From the IMG/VR virus record IMGVR_UViG_3300023178_000048, positions 1 through 63,320 of that record: a stretch of 63,320 nucleotides of DNA. One strand, written 5' to 3'. Source of the stretch: a virus. The translations under genes were made by a program, and so were the position numbers. Positions 8,024 to 15,645 of this stretch are shown piece by piece. A model generated the notes under the pieces. It did no database searches and was not told the DNA's origin. It saw only the letters and a program-made list of their open reading frames with translations. Position 1 is the stretch's first letter. The number at the start of each line of letters is the position of its first letter.

Positions 8024-8326
8024 TTAAGCAGCCTTGCCGCCAACAAACAACACCACCACGCTAGTAACCTTAGCCGGGTCAAACGACACATAAATGTCGG
8101 TCGAACACAAGATACCGTTGTCGGGTATCAAAAGGTCATGCGCGCCAGCAGCCGGAGGGCTAGGCACAGATAGCACCGTGGTGCCGCCTGAACCGCCGTC
8201 TTTGAACACAATCGTGTCTGCCGTACTGGTCGAGATGTAGTAGATGCCCGCAATACGCGAGCGTCCGTTTACCGCTGTTCCAGCAGCAGTCAGGGTCTTA
8301 GCCTGAATGTCACTTGCAAAACTCAT
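8024..8326 (-). CDS. Small structural-type protein, 100 aa
   Basis: Beta-rich, Ser/Thr/Ala/Gly-rich protein starting MSFASDIQAKTLTAAGTAV and ending VVVLFVGGKAA. Composition resembles small capsid decoration or tail proteins. It is the second gene after the divergent promoter region at 8.6-8.7 kb. No family name is certain. Confidence 0.6.
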   Translation of the reverse strand: MSFASDIQAKTLTAAGTAVNGRSRIAGIYYISTSTADTIVFKDGGSGGTTVLSVPSPPAAGAHDLLIPDNGILCSTDIYVSFDPAKVTSVVVLFVGGKAA

Positions 8327-8365
8327 AATTTGCTCCTTGAGTTAAAAACCCTCGCGGGAGACAAA

Positions 8366-8575
8366 TTACGACAATGCAGCGCCTACAGCAGTCTTCCAAG
8401 CCGAGCCGTCGCTGATCACAATGCAAATTTCGTCATTGCCAGCGCCGTTATCGGTGATGATATACATGGTGCCAGCGGCAACCGAAGAGGCTGCGGGCAA
8501 CGAGGCCGTAACAGTGACAGGGGGTACGAAGCCGTTGGTCGAAATAACCGGGCCAGAAAAAGTGGTATTAGCCAT
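8366..8575 (-). CDS. Small structural-type protein, 69 aa
   Basis: MANTTFSGPVISTNGFVPPV at the N-terminus, then a GTMYIITDNGAGN segment as found in head-fibre or decoration-like proteins. I chose the ATG at 8573-8575, because GAGG lies about 6 bases upstream; an ATG two codons earlier is less well placed. It is the first gene of the second leftward late unit. Exact role unknown. Confidence 0.6.
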   Translation of the reverse strand: MANTTFSGPVISTNGFVPPVTVTASLPAASSVAAGTMYIITDNGAGNDEICIVISDGSAWKTAVGAALS

Positions 8576-8605
8576 TTTCAATCCTCACATGCGAGTTAAA
8601 ACGTA

Positions 8606-8650
8606 GGTATTACTGTCTGCATGTCGTCAGCCGGGACTGTCAGTAATACC
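8606..8650. repeat. Inverted repeat with 10-bp arms in a divergent intergenic region
   Basis: GGTATTACTG (8606-8615) and CAGTAATACC (8641-8650) are perfect inverted arms. Just outside them, CGTAGG (from 8602) is matched by CCTACG (8668-8673). A second short hairpin lies at about 8649-8662. The 148-bp region 8576-8723 has no gene and separates the leftward tail unit from the rightward GNAT-HNH cassette. Confidence 0.6.
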
Positions 8651-8664
8651 GGGTGACCCCGGAC

Positions 8665-8693
8665 TTGCCTACGTAATATACACGATTTAAACT
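8665..8693 (+). promoter_or_regulatory. Possible promoter for the GNAT-HNH cassette
   Basis: TTGCCT (8665-8670), 17 bases, TAAACT (8688-8693), pointing at the GTG start at 8724. The match is moderate, and it overlaps the leftward promoter, so the two would compete for polymerase. Confidence 0.35.
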
Positions 8694-8702
8694 ACGTGTC
8701 AA
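8675..8702 (-). promoter_or_regulatory. Sigma70-type promoter for the leftward tail-gene unit
   Basis: On the minus strand TTGACA (8697-8702) is followed, after 16 bases, by TATATT (8675-8680). It points at the 69-aa gene starting at 8575, and it lies downstream of the capsid terminator at 9.5 kb, which makes a fresh promoter necessary for the genes below. The leader would contain the inverted repeat at 8606-8650. Confidence 0.6.
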
Positions 8703-8723
8703 TAGGTTAATAGGGAGAAAAAA

Positions 8724-9164
8724 GTGGACTACAAAGTCCGTTGCGTGGATACATCAAATATCCACTGGCGGAACATTATTTGCGGGCTACAGCTACAGTG
8801 CCTCCCGTACGATGAAATCTTCCCTCCGCACGAGGGTTGGTGGTTTGTTGCGTTTGAGCGCAGGGCTGGGCCGGTCGGATTTGCCGGGATGGTTATGTCG
8901 TCCCGTTGGACAGATTGCGTGTACTTCTGCCGCTCTGGGGTTAAAGAAGAGCATCGAGGCAACGGACTGCAAAAGAAGTTAATATACGCCCGTCTCAAGC
9001 GAGCACGAATGATGGGTATGAACTGGGCTGTGACTGAAACTTTTAGTAACCCAGCGAGTTCTAACAGTCTTATAAGTTGTGGTTTTAAATTATACGAACC
9101 TACAGTACCTTGGGCTGGTGATACCTGCCTTTACTGGAGGTGTAAAGTGAATAATGCCTTATAA
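8724..9164 (+). CDS. GNAT-family acetyltransferase, 146 aa
   Basis: GTG start with GGGAG upstream. Residues about 68-95 hold the acetyl-CoA binding motif A (SGVKEEHRGNGLQKKLIYARL, with R-G-N-G-L), preceded by a beta strand (CVYFCRSGV) and followed by ETFSNPASSNSLISCGFKLY, the usual C-terminal GNAT part. It transfers an acyl group to an unknown acceptor. It is transcribed opposite to the surrounding late genes and overlaps the HNH gene by 11 bases, so the pair looks like an inserted accessory cassette. Confidence 0.8.
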   Translation: MDYKVRCVDTSNIHWRNIICGLQLQCLPYDEIFPPHEGWWFVAFERRAGPVGFAGMVMSSRWTDCVYFCRSGVKEEHRGNGLQKKLIYARLKRARMMGMNWAVTETFSNPASSNSLISCGFKLYEPTVPWAGDTCLYWRCKVNNAL

Positions 9165-9543
9165 AGATCCGAAGAAGCGAAAAGAAGTTTCAAAACAAGC
9201 CTCAGCTAAACACTACCAAAATAACAAAAAAGAACTAGCCGCTAAGCAGCGGCAGCAAAGACGTACGTTTAGTAAGCGCTGGGCAGAATACAAAGCCAGC
9301 ATCAAATGCGCTAGTTGCGGGTTCTCACACCCAGCAGCCATAGATTTCCATCACCCACCGGGCACTAAAGAGCACCATATCCACACGCTGGTACGGCGTC
9401 GGGCTGAAGAATTATTGTTTGCCGAAATAGCCAAGTGCGTGCCACTGTGCGCTAACTGCCACCGTATCCACCACCATAACTTGCGTGAAGAGCGCAAACG
9501 TAAAAAGAAGATAAATAAAAAGGGGAGCCGAAGCTCCCCTTAG
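9154..9543 (+). CDS. HNH endonuclease, 129 aa
   Basis: Zinc HNH domain: C52-x2-C55, then D64-F-H66-H67, then C99-x2-C102-H103 and further His. The N-terminus is a basic helix. Free-standing HNH genes beside a capsid gene are common homing-type or packaging-associated nucleases. The last codons (INKKGSRSSP and stop) are encoded by the hairpin of the leftward capsid terminator at 9511-9541, so the C-terminal tail may be fortuitous read-out of that structure. Confidence 0.85.
   Translation: MPYKDPKKRKEVSKQASAKHYQNNKKELAAKQRQQRRTFSKRWAEYKASIKCASCGFSHPAAIDFHHPPGTKEHHIHTLVRRRAEELLFAEIAKCVPLCANCHRIHHHNLREERKRKKKINKKGSRSSP
9511..9541 (-). terminator. Rho-independent terminator after the capsid gene (leftward)
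   Basis: Read leftward: AAGGGGAGC, TTCG loop, GCTCCCCTT, then TTTATTTAT. A 9-bp stem with a stable UUCG tetraloop and a U-rich tail. It lies 26 bases after the stop of the major capsid gene and ends the head operon. The opposite strand lacks a U tract, so it is directional, though it overlaps the 3' end of the HNH gene. Confidence 0.9.
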
Positions 9544-9566
9544 GGTGTAAGGCCGAAGCCCTACGA

Positions 9567-10478
9567 TCAGGTCGAGCCTGAAGTGCCCCACATACCCAGC
9601 GGGTCGCTCCAGCCGAAGCTGTAACGCTCACGGGCCTTGTACCGCACGTTGCCGGTATCAAAGTCACCGTCCATGCCGGTGGTCATGGCAGCACGGGTGA
9701 AGTGCTTCATGCCGTTGGGCACATCGGTCTTGATGAACCAAGCATTGGTATCGGTCAAGAAGTGGTTGACGGTGTAGCCCTCGGGGATCGAGCCCATCGC
9801 CTTAATGGCGTTCAGGTCGTTGTCAGCCGTAGCCACGCGGAGGTCGGTGTCAAGAATACGCTTGGCAACGAACATCAGCGCCGGGGGCACAATCAACTTA
9901 CGAGGCTTAGCAGCAATCAGCAGGCCACGCTCGTCCGTCCAAGCAGCGATCTGAATGATTGCAGCCTCTAGCGAGGTTTCGTTCAAATCGACTTGAGCAG
10001 CCGGGGTGTTGCTGTTGGTGCCGCCACCAACCAAGGGGTGAGCCGTAGAGAACAGAGCCACATTGTCGCCGCCTTTGTAGGAGGCGCTGAAGCCGTTGTT
10101 CAACACAGCAGCAGCCTTAACCTGCTTGGTGTAAGCCATAGCACGAGCCAGAGCCTTGGTGTAACGAGCAGACAAGCTGTCGTACAGGTTGTCCTCAACC
10201 GCCTCTTCGGTGATCGAGAAGCCCATAGCAATGGTTTCGTGGTTGTAACGAGTCGTCCAAGCCTCTTGAGCATTGTCATAGACCATAGCAGCGCCTTCGG
10301 CTTTCACCGGGGCGGCACCAAAGCCAGACAGCTTGGTTTCCTCTTCAAACGAGCGCTCCGAGGTCTCACTTTCGTAGATCTCTTTGTGCTCTTCGCCGTA
10401 CTTTTGATACTCCAGACCAAACAATGCGTTCAGGCCCGGGAGCAGCTCTTTCAGTAATTGACTGCGTGAAATAGCCAT
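9567..10478 (-). CDS. Major capsid protein, 303 aa
   Basis: Starts MAISRSQLLKELLPGLNALF, typical of Mu-like / short-tailed phage major capsid proteins, with the E-loop-like region around residues 30-70 and STAHPLVGGGTNSN near 140. RARYSFGWSDPLGMWG-like residues close the protein. It is the last gene of the head operon, before a strong terminator, and follows scaffold and decoration-type genes. HK97-fold shell subunit by inference from family and order. Confidence 0.85.
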   Translation of the reverse strand: MAISRSQLLKELLPGLNALFGLEYQKYGEEHKEIYESETSERSFEEETKLSGFGAAPVKAEGAAMVYDNAQEAWTTRYNHETIAMGFSITEEAVEDNLYDSLSARYTKALARAMAYTKQVKAAAVLNNGFSASYKGGDNVALFSTAHPLVGGGTNSNTPAAQVDLNETSLEAAIIQIAAWTDERGLLIAAKPRKLIVPPALMFVAKRILDTDLRVATADNDLNAIKAMGSIPEGYTVNHFLTDTNAWFIKTDVPNGMKHFTRAAMTTGMDGDFDTGNVRYKARERYSFGWSDPLGMWGTSGST

Positions 10479-10491
10479 TTTAGTTTACTCC

Positions 10492-11097
10492 TTAGACGCC
10501 AGCGTTGTTAGTCATGTGGTGCCCACCAATCGTAAACTTAACGTATACGTCTGGGTAAGCGTCACCAACGGGAGAGGCAAAACCAACAATCAGCAATCCG
10601 CCGACGGTAGTTTGCACGCTCGCGTCAAGCGCCACATTAGAGTTGCCAGTAGCAGTGCTACCGGAAGTCAGGGCATTCTGGGCAGCGGGCAGCTTGGTAA
10701 TAGCACCAAGAACGGCCTGCGAACCAGAGCCATCAAGCTGGGCTTGGAACATCACCATCGGATCATCCACAACATACGCCTTAACGACACCGGTGGTGCC
10801 AGAAGGATAGTATTGAGAATGGATGACCTGCCCCTGTGCGTTCACATACTCACAGCCCATGAACACACCAAGAGCACCGATGGTATCGCCACCAAAGTTA
10901 TTGGTAGTAATATCAGCACCGGTACCGTCAGCTAGTTCAACGTAGCCAGCAGTAGTCAATTGCACAATCGAGCCGTGGAAGATGTTGTTGGCAACACCAG
11001 CCGGGTCAATTAGATATTCACTGACAGCGCCCGCATAGGGCATACCATCAGCACGCTTTACGGGACGCAGCCCGTAGGGTGTCTCGGTAGCAGCCAT
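10492..11097 (-). CDS. Head-associated structural protein (decoration-type), 201 aa
   Basis: MAATETPYGLRPVKRADGMP at the N-terminus with YLIDPAGVANNIFHGSIV. Beta-rich throughout and ending KFTIGGHHMTNNAGV. I recognise this as a conserved protein placed directly upstream of the capsid gene in many podovirus-like genomes, probably a capsid decoration or stabilising protein. The exact role is inferred. Confidence 0.7.
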   Translation of the reverse strand: MAATETPYGLRPVKRADGMPYAGAVSEYLIDPAGVANNIFHGSIVQLTTAGYVELADGTGADITTNNFGGDTIGALGVFMGCEYVNAQGQVIHSQYYPSGTTGVVKAYVVDDPMVMFQAQLDGSGSQAVLGAITKLPAAQNALTSGSTATGNSNVALDASVQTTVGGLLIVGFASPVGDAYPDVYVKFTIGGHHMTNNAGV

Positions 11098-11114
11098 TTA
11101 GACTCTCCTAAAAA

Positions 11115-11567
11115 TTAAGAACCAGAACCAAAAGTGACCTTCGATTTTTTGTCCGCAAACAAAGGCATGCGAGGGTCATTCTCACGAAGAAAATTGTTAT
11201 CGACCGAATCCACTTGAGCTCTGTTCTGCGCCTCATAATACGCAGCACGTTGCTTGAGGAATTCCTCTGGGATGCGGCACAACAACAGACCACCGATCTC
11301 AATGTTCCCTTTAAAGCGGGAATCTTGAGAAGCGAGGTGCATCATTTCCGGGTATTCGTCGATCTTGCACGCTTCATACCCTTCACGGAACTTGGCAGAG
11401 ACGTTTTGACCATCGGGTTGCCCCATCATGCTGACACGCACCCAACGGTGCTTCCAGCCGGGTCTTTCGTCTGGCGTGGGCAAAGTCTCCGGGGGACGCC
11501 ACGCCTCAGGGCGGACGCTAGCCGTGCGATTTTCACGTTCGCGAACGATTCGATTTTGCTCAGCCAT
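11115..11567 (-). CDS. Conserved head-operon protein, 150 aa
   Basis: Contains PGWKHRWVRVSMMGQPDGQN and EGYEACKIDEYPEMM, a pattern I recall between scaffold and capsid genes in related phages. C-terminal AYYEAQNRAQVDSVDNNFLR is helical. It lies 2 bases after the scaffold stop. Probably involved in capsid assembly; function not established. Confidence 0.65.
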   Translation of the reverse strand: MAEQNRIVRERENRTASVRPEAWRPPETLPTPDERPGWKHRWVRVSMMGQPDGQNVSAKFREGYEACKIDEYPEMMHLASQDSRFKGNIEIGGLLLCRIPEEFLKQRAAYYEAQNRAQVDSVDNNFLRENDPRMPLFADKKSKVTFGSGS

Positions 11568-11569
11568 TT

Positions 11570-12553
11570 TTAAGCTCCATTCCTTAAGTTAGCAACCTGT
11601 TTAGCGTAAAGTTCTAGCGGAACCCCAATTCGCTTGGCTATCGCGACCTGAGACGCCGTTAACCTTACCTGTTTAGGCGAGGTGCTTCGGGTAGCCGGGG
11701 CTACTACCGGAGCGGGTTTTGATGCACGGCGCGGAGGTTCATCCTCTTGAGCCGGTTCGGATGCTTGATTTTGAGGAGCATCACTAGCCTCATCGCTCCC
11801 GAAATAATCGGGGAAAGTCTTACGCATCGTCTTATCAATTTCTTGATAGTACCGATCCGAAGATGGATCTAGTCCGCGATCTTCGACCAACTCTGAATGC
11901 AGCCCTAGGGCGAACGCAGTCATACGTCGATTTTGTCCAAACCAATCATTTTGACTACGCCATTTCTCAGCACGTCGGTCAACAGTTTGCGGCTGTTGTT
12001 GCGTTTGTACCTCTTTTTCCTCAACTTGTAAAGGTTTTAGTTGAGTTGCTTTGTCAAGTTTAAGAGTTGCCTTAGCAATTTGTTCCTGAGCCGCAACAAT
12101 TGCGTCGGTATCGGCGTCCTGATAGGCGTCTTTATAAGCCCTTTTTGCCGCCTCTAACTCGTTCTCAGCAACCTGCTTGGCTTGGTCTATGTACTCCTGA
12201 CTACCTGAGGCAAGCTTCTCTTGGAGCTTTTTGTTTTGCTCAAATAGCTGTCTGGCATATTCCTCTGCAGCTTGACGCTCACGCATGGCTGCTTCTTTAG
12301 CCCGTCGTTCATCATGGTACCCACGTGTAAACTTTTTTATTCGTTTTTGTACCTTTTCGTCGTAAGAAGCTAACTCTTCTTCAGTTACTTCTTCTGGGGG
12401 GTCGCCAGCTTTGCGGCCTCGGTCTTCTTCAGGGGTGTCATCCTCAACCTCGAAAGAGAATTCTTTCTCTTCCGCATTTTGTTCTTCGGAGACAGTTTCA
12501 TCTGCTTCGTCAGGGAATTTGTATTCTTCACCTTCAAACTCTTTCTGTGCCAT
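11570..12553 (-). CDS. Scaffolding protein, 327 aa
   Basis: Very acidic N-terminal third (EGEEYKFPDEADETVSEEQ), long charged helices in the middle (residues about 85-190, rich in Glu, Lys, Gln, Ala) and a basic C-terminus (KQVRLTASQVAIAKRIGVPL). This composition and its place between portal and capsid genes are typical of scaffolds that shape the procapsid. The basic C-terminal helix would bind coat protein by analogy with P22-type scaffolds. Confidence 0.8.
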   Translation of the reverse strand: MAQKEFEGEEYKFPDEADETVSEEQNAEEKEFSFEVEDDTPEEDRGRKAGDPPEEVTEEELASYDEKVQKRIKKFTRGYHDERRAKEAAMRERQAAEEYARQLFEQNKKLQEKLASGSQEYIDQAKQVAENELEAAKRAYKDAYQDADTDAIVAAQEQIAKATLKLDKATQLKPLQVEEKEVQTQQQPQTVDRRAEKWRSQNDWFGQNRRMTAFALGLHSELVEDRGLDPSSDRYYQEIDKTMRKTFPDYFGSDEASDAPQNQASEPAQEDEPPRRASKPAPVVAPATRSTSPKQVRLTASQVAIAKRIGVPLELYAKQVANLRNGA

Positions 12554-12563
12554 AAATTACTCC

Positions 12564-12977
12564 TTACGCACGTGAGATGCCACGGGGATCTTCCACAACC
12601 GCCTCGACCGAATCATCGTTGATGATGCGGAACTCACGGCCATGAATCTTCAGACGGGTGCCTGAATTCGGTCGCACGACGATGAAATCGCCTTGCTTAC
12701 ACGACGGCCCACTGGGGAACCGAGTCGTATCTTTGTAAGCATCTGGGCCAACCTTGACGACGAACAGAACGGGGGTCAATACCTCTTCGTAGTGGATCGT
12801 AGAGCCAGCTTTAATAATGCCGCTTTCGCTTTCAGAGAATTCCTCCATTGCTTCTGGAACTACGCACAGAAGATGGTAGGTTTTAGGGTCAGGCAACTGC
12901 TTGGCCTTTTGCTCCGGGGTCGCCCCCAAAACACTGGATAAATCCACAGCCGCAGTGTCGAACTCAGTCGTCGTCAT
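12564..12977 (-). CDS. GroES-like co-chaperonin (Cpn10 family), 137 aa
   Basis: I start at MTTTEFDTAAV (ATG 12975-12977). Residues about 35-125 match the Cpn10 beta-barrel: VPEAMEEFSESESGIIK at the mobile-loop side, VGPDAYKDTTRFPSGPSCK and GDFIVVRPNSGTRLKIHG, then FRIINDDSVEAVVEDP. Phage GroES homologues pair with host GroEL to fold the coat protein. Its place between portal and scaffold fits that role. It overlaps the small upstream gene by 14 bases. Confidence 0.75.
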   Translation of the reverse strand: MTTTEFDTAAVDLSSVLGATPEQKAKQLPDPKTYHLLCVVPEAMEEFSESESGIIKAGSTIHYEEVLTPVLFVVKVGPDAYKDTTRFPSGPSCKQGDFIVVRPNSGTRLKIHGREFRIINDDSVEAVVEDPRGISRA

Positions 12978-13164
12978 CAGAACGCTCCATTCTTTGCACA
13001 AGGTCTTTGACAATAGACTCTGCATGCGTAAGACCCCGGATTACGCCACAGAGATGCCGGTACTCGGCGAAGTCCGCCGCTCTACCGGAGTTGAGAAACA
13101 CAGATTGCTCTGCCCGGAGCTTGTCGAACTCAACGAGCAGGTATTGGATTACTTTATCGTCCAT
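12964..13164 (-). CDS. Small helical protein, 66 aa
   Basis: Acidic helical protein (MDDKVIQYLLVEFDKLRAEQ ... VQRMERSDDDD) in the head operon directly after the portal gene. It is of the type found between portal and scaffold genes in related phages. Function unknown. Confidence 0.65.
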   Translation of the reverse strand: MDDKVIQYLLVEFDKLRAEQSVFLNSGRAADFAEYRHLCGVIRGLTHAESIVKDLVQRMERSDDDD

Positions 13165-15636
13165 TTATTTCTTGGTTTGTTGACGGGACTGGGCCATCTG
13201 GGCACGCTCTTTAGCGATCTGTACTCCTAGTTTGGCCCCCTCAAGTTGGTCTTTCGACTTCAAATTAGCCCTATCAACCGCTGTTTTAGCGCCAACCTGC
13301 ATTGCGGCGATACGTTCTTGTACCGCGATACGCTCTTTCTCGATGAGAAGCTGGTCTGCTTTGGCAGCGGTATCAGCCGCGAGTTTCTTCTCTTCGAGCT
13401 CCATCTTCTTCATCTTGATCTGGAGTTCTTGCATCTGCATCTGCAGCACTGGGTCTTGCGCCTGCTGTTGAGCCTGAGCCTGTTGAGCTTCTGCTTGGTC
13501 ACGCTGGAGAAGTCTGGCGGATGCTTTGGCTGCAAGTTGAGCGACTTCTGCCGCCACCTCGGGCTGCATCGTTTTGTTCTGCTCTTCGGACGGCATCGGC
13601 AGGCCAAGCTGCTCTTCGATCTGTTTGCGATACTCGAACGCCACGTGCTCGTTGATGTGCGCCAACATCGTCGCTTGCATCTGCTGAGCCATCGGGTTCT
13701 GCCCCACGATCTGCATAATCTTCGGATCCTGCATGGCTGCTTGGTGTACAGCAATGTGGGCCTTATGATCCTGCTCTATAAACGCCTTGACAGGTTTGCC
13801 AGTCAGAATGTTCTGGTTCTCCTGCACCGGGTCGGTCGGGGTCTGGTCATCCTCAATCGGCACCAGCTTGTCGGCGTTCTTAACGCCTAACACCTCAATC
13901 ATCTGGCGGTGCAACAGCGGTAAGTTGTACAACTGTGGGGCGCCTTGAGCCAACTGCATCACGGCTTGATACTGGACAACTTTCTGCGCCATCGTTGACG
14001 CATTGGGGTCGCTTACCGGAATGACGTCGGTCACGTCGTAGTCAACACCCTTGGCTTTACGACCGCCGGTCTCGGGCTTGTAGTCATAGTCATCGTCGGT
14101 GTAGTCACGGATGACACCCTTCAACAACTTAAACTCTTGACGCATAGAGTAGTGCAAGCGGGCCTGCACAGCGCCCATCACCTTCAACATACGCTCAAGA
14201 ATCGCAAGCGTCGTACCCACGGGGGCATTGGCGCTCATATCGCTTACGTTTAAGTCCCCGGCAGAGGCAAACGCACGGCCTTCTTGGACGATGTTTTGGA
14301 AGAGTGCATAGAGCACTTGGCTCGGCTCTTTGTACGGCAGGGGGAGGATGTTGTCACGGATGCTGCCACTCGGGACGTCCACGTCACGGAATTCACCGGG
14401 AGCAATGGGGGTATCGTCGCCTTTAATCCGCAGCCCGCGTGATTTCAAGCCGCCGGGCAAGTTAGAGAGCGTACCGGCATCTACTAACTGCCGAATCAAC
14501 ATCGTGGCTGACTTAGCATAGCCACCGATCAAGTGAATCAGACCAAACCCATAGAACCCAAAGCCCGGGATGTATTGATAATGCACGAAGTGCATACGCT
14601 TGGTCATTAACTCATCGTCTTCACGCCAATTGCGACGGATAGACAAGATAGCCCCAGTGCCTTTCTCAAGGGTCACCACGTATGGCAGCGCAATGCCAGT
14701 AGGCTTACCCTTCTTATCTTTATCCTCGTACCCCGGCAGGTCTAGCTCGACGTGCATCTCAAGGATACGGAAGCGATTGTCCTGTGAAGCAGAGAACCCT
14801 TGCTCTTTGGCTTTCTGTTTCTCTACATCGTCTAGCTCGCTGCTCGGCTCGCCTAAGTCAACATCGCTATAGAACCCAGCGGCCTGCAGCTTAAGAACCT
14901 CGTTCTTAGTCTTACGCATCACGTGCGTGACACGCTCGGCATTCTCTAGGCTAGACGCGCCATAGGGTGCTACGATGTCCTCGGCGGGAACAAACATGGC
15001 AACTTGACGACCTTTGCCCGGATCGTAATAAACCTTCTTGAACGCCGAACCAGAAATTGGTAGACTCCACAGCATGCGTTCGTGTTCGGGCCGATACTCG
15101 GGCATCCCCTCGGTCAGCTCGTAGTTCATATCGTCACGTACACGTTCTGCGGCGTCTTCTTTTTCAGGGGTTATTGCGCCCAAAATTTGGGTCTTAACCG
15201 GGCCGGAGGCAGGAAACGTCTCCATGATCGCCTCGCTTTGAAAGCGCACCACGGACTCAGTGAGCATCGGATGGAATACACCACAGGCACCTTCCCAAGG
15301 CTCCGTACGTTCCTCATACTTAAGGCCCAAGAGCTTCATGCCCTCGACGTATGTCTCCATCCATTCCTTGCGGTCGCCTACGTCCTTATCGAAATCAGCT
15401 AGCAAATCACTGCTCAATTCTTCTAGCTCTTGATCGCCCATGAAGTCGGCGAGGTTGGCATCGAAGTCTTCTGCGGTCGGCTCGGCTTTCTCTAGCTCAA
15501 TCTCTATACCACCCATCTCAATAGAGACTTTCTCCGGGTCTTCGATCTCGATCTCGACCTCGGGTTCATCCATCATGGCCTCTTCAAGCCCGACGGGAGC
15601 CGCATACAAACCTTTATCAATTCCACTTGTGGCCAT
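13165..15636 (-). CDS. Portal protein, 823 aa
   Basis: Acidic N-terminus (MATSGIDKGLYAAPVGLEEA ... IEIEDPEKVSIEMGG), then a portal core with WEGACGVFHPMLTESVVRFQ, FVPAEDIVAPYGA and the wing/stem region near GFGLIHLIGGYAKSATMLIR. The C-terminal third is a Gln/Ala-rich coiled coil (about residues 660-820), as in large portals of P22- and N4-like podoviruses that form an internal barrel. It lies 9 bases after terminase and forms the dodecameric DNA channel. Confidence 0.85.
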   Translation of the reverse strand: MATSGIDKGLYAAPVGLEEAMMDEPEVEIEIEDPEKVSIEMGGIEIELEKAEPTAEDFDANLADFMGDQELEELSSDLLADFDKDVGDRKEWMETYVEGMKLLGLKYEERTEPWEGACGVFHPMLTESVVRFQSEAIMETFPASGPVKTQILGAITPEKEDAAERVRDDMNYELTEGMPEYRPEHERMLWSLPISGSAFKKVYYDPGKGRQVAMFVPAEDIVAPYGASSLENAERVTHVMRKTKNEVLKLQAAGFYSDVDLGEPSSELDDVEKQKAKEQGFSASQDNRFRILEMHVELDLPGYEDKDKKGKPTGIALPYVVTLEKGTGAILSIRRNWREDDELMTKRMHFVHYQYIPGFGFYGFGLIHLIGGYAKSATMLIRQLVDAGTLSNLPGGLKSRGLRIKGDDTPIAPGEFRDVDVPSGSIRDNILPLPYKEPSQVLYALFQNIVQEGRAFASAGDLNVSDMSANAPVGTTLAILERMLKVMGAVQARLHYSMRQEFKLLKGVIRDYTDDDYDYKPETGGRKAKGVDYDVTDVIPVSDPNASTMAQKVVQYQAVMQLAQGAPQLYNLPLLHRQMIEVLGVKNADKLVPIEDDQTPTDPVQENQNILTGKPVKAFIEQDHKAHIAVHQAAMQDPKIMQIVGQNPMAQQMQATMLAHINEHVAFEYRKQIEEQLGLPMPSEEQNKTMQPEVAAEVAQLAAKASARLLQRDQAEAQQAQAQQQAQDPVLQMQMQELQIKMKKMELEEKKLAADTAAKADQLLIEKERIAVQERIAAMQVGAKTAVDRANLKSKDQLEGAKLGVQIAKERAQMAQSRQQTKK

Positions 15637-15645
15637 GTTCTGTCC

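Noticed and set aside
13246-13890. 214-codon frame opposite the portal gene
   Set aside because: Antisense shadow of the Gln/Ala-rich coiled coil; Leu/His-rich with no ribosome site.
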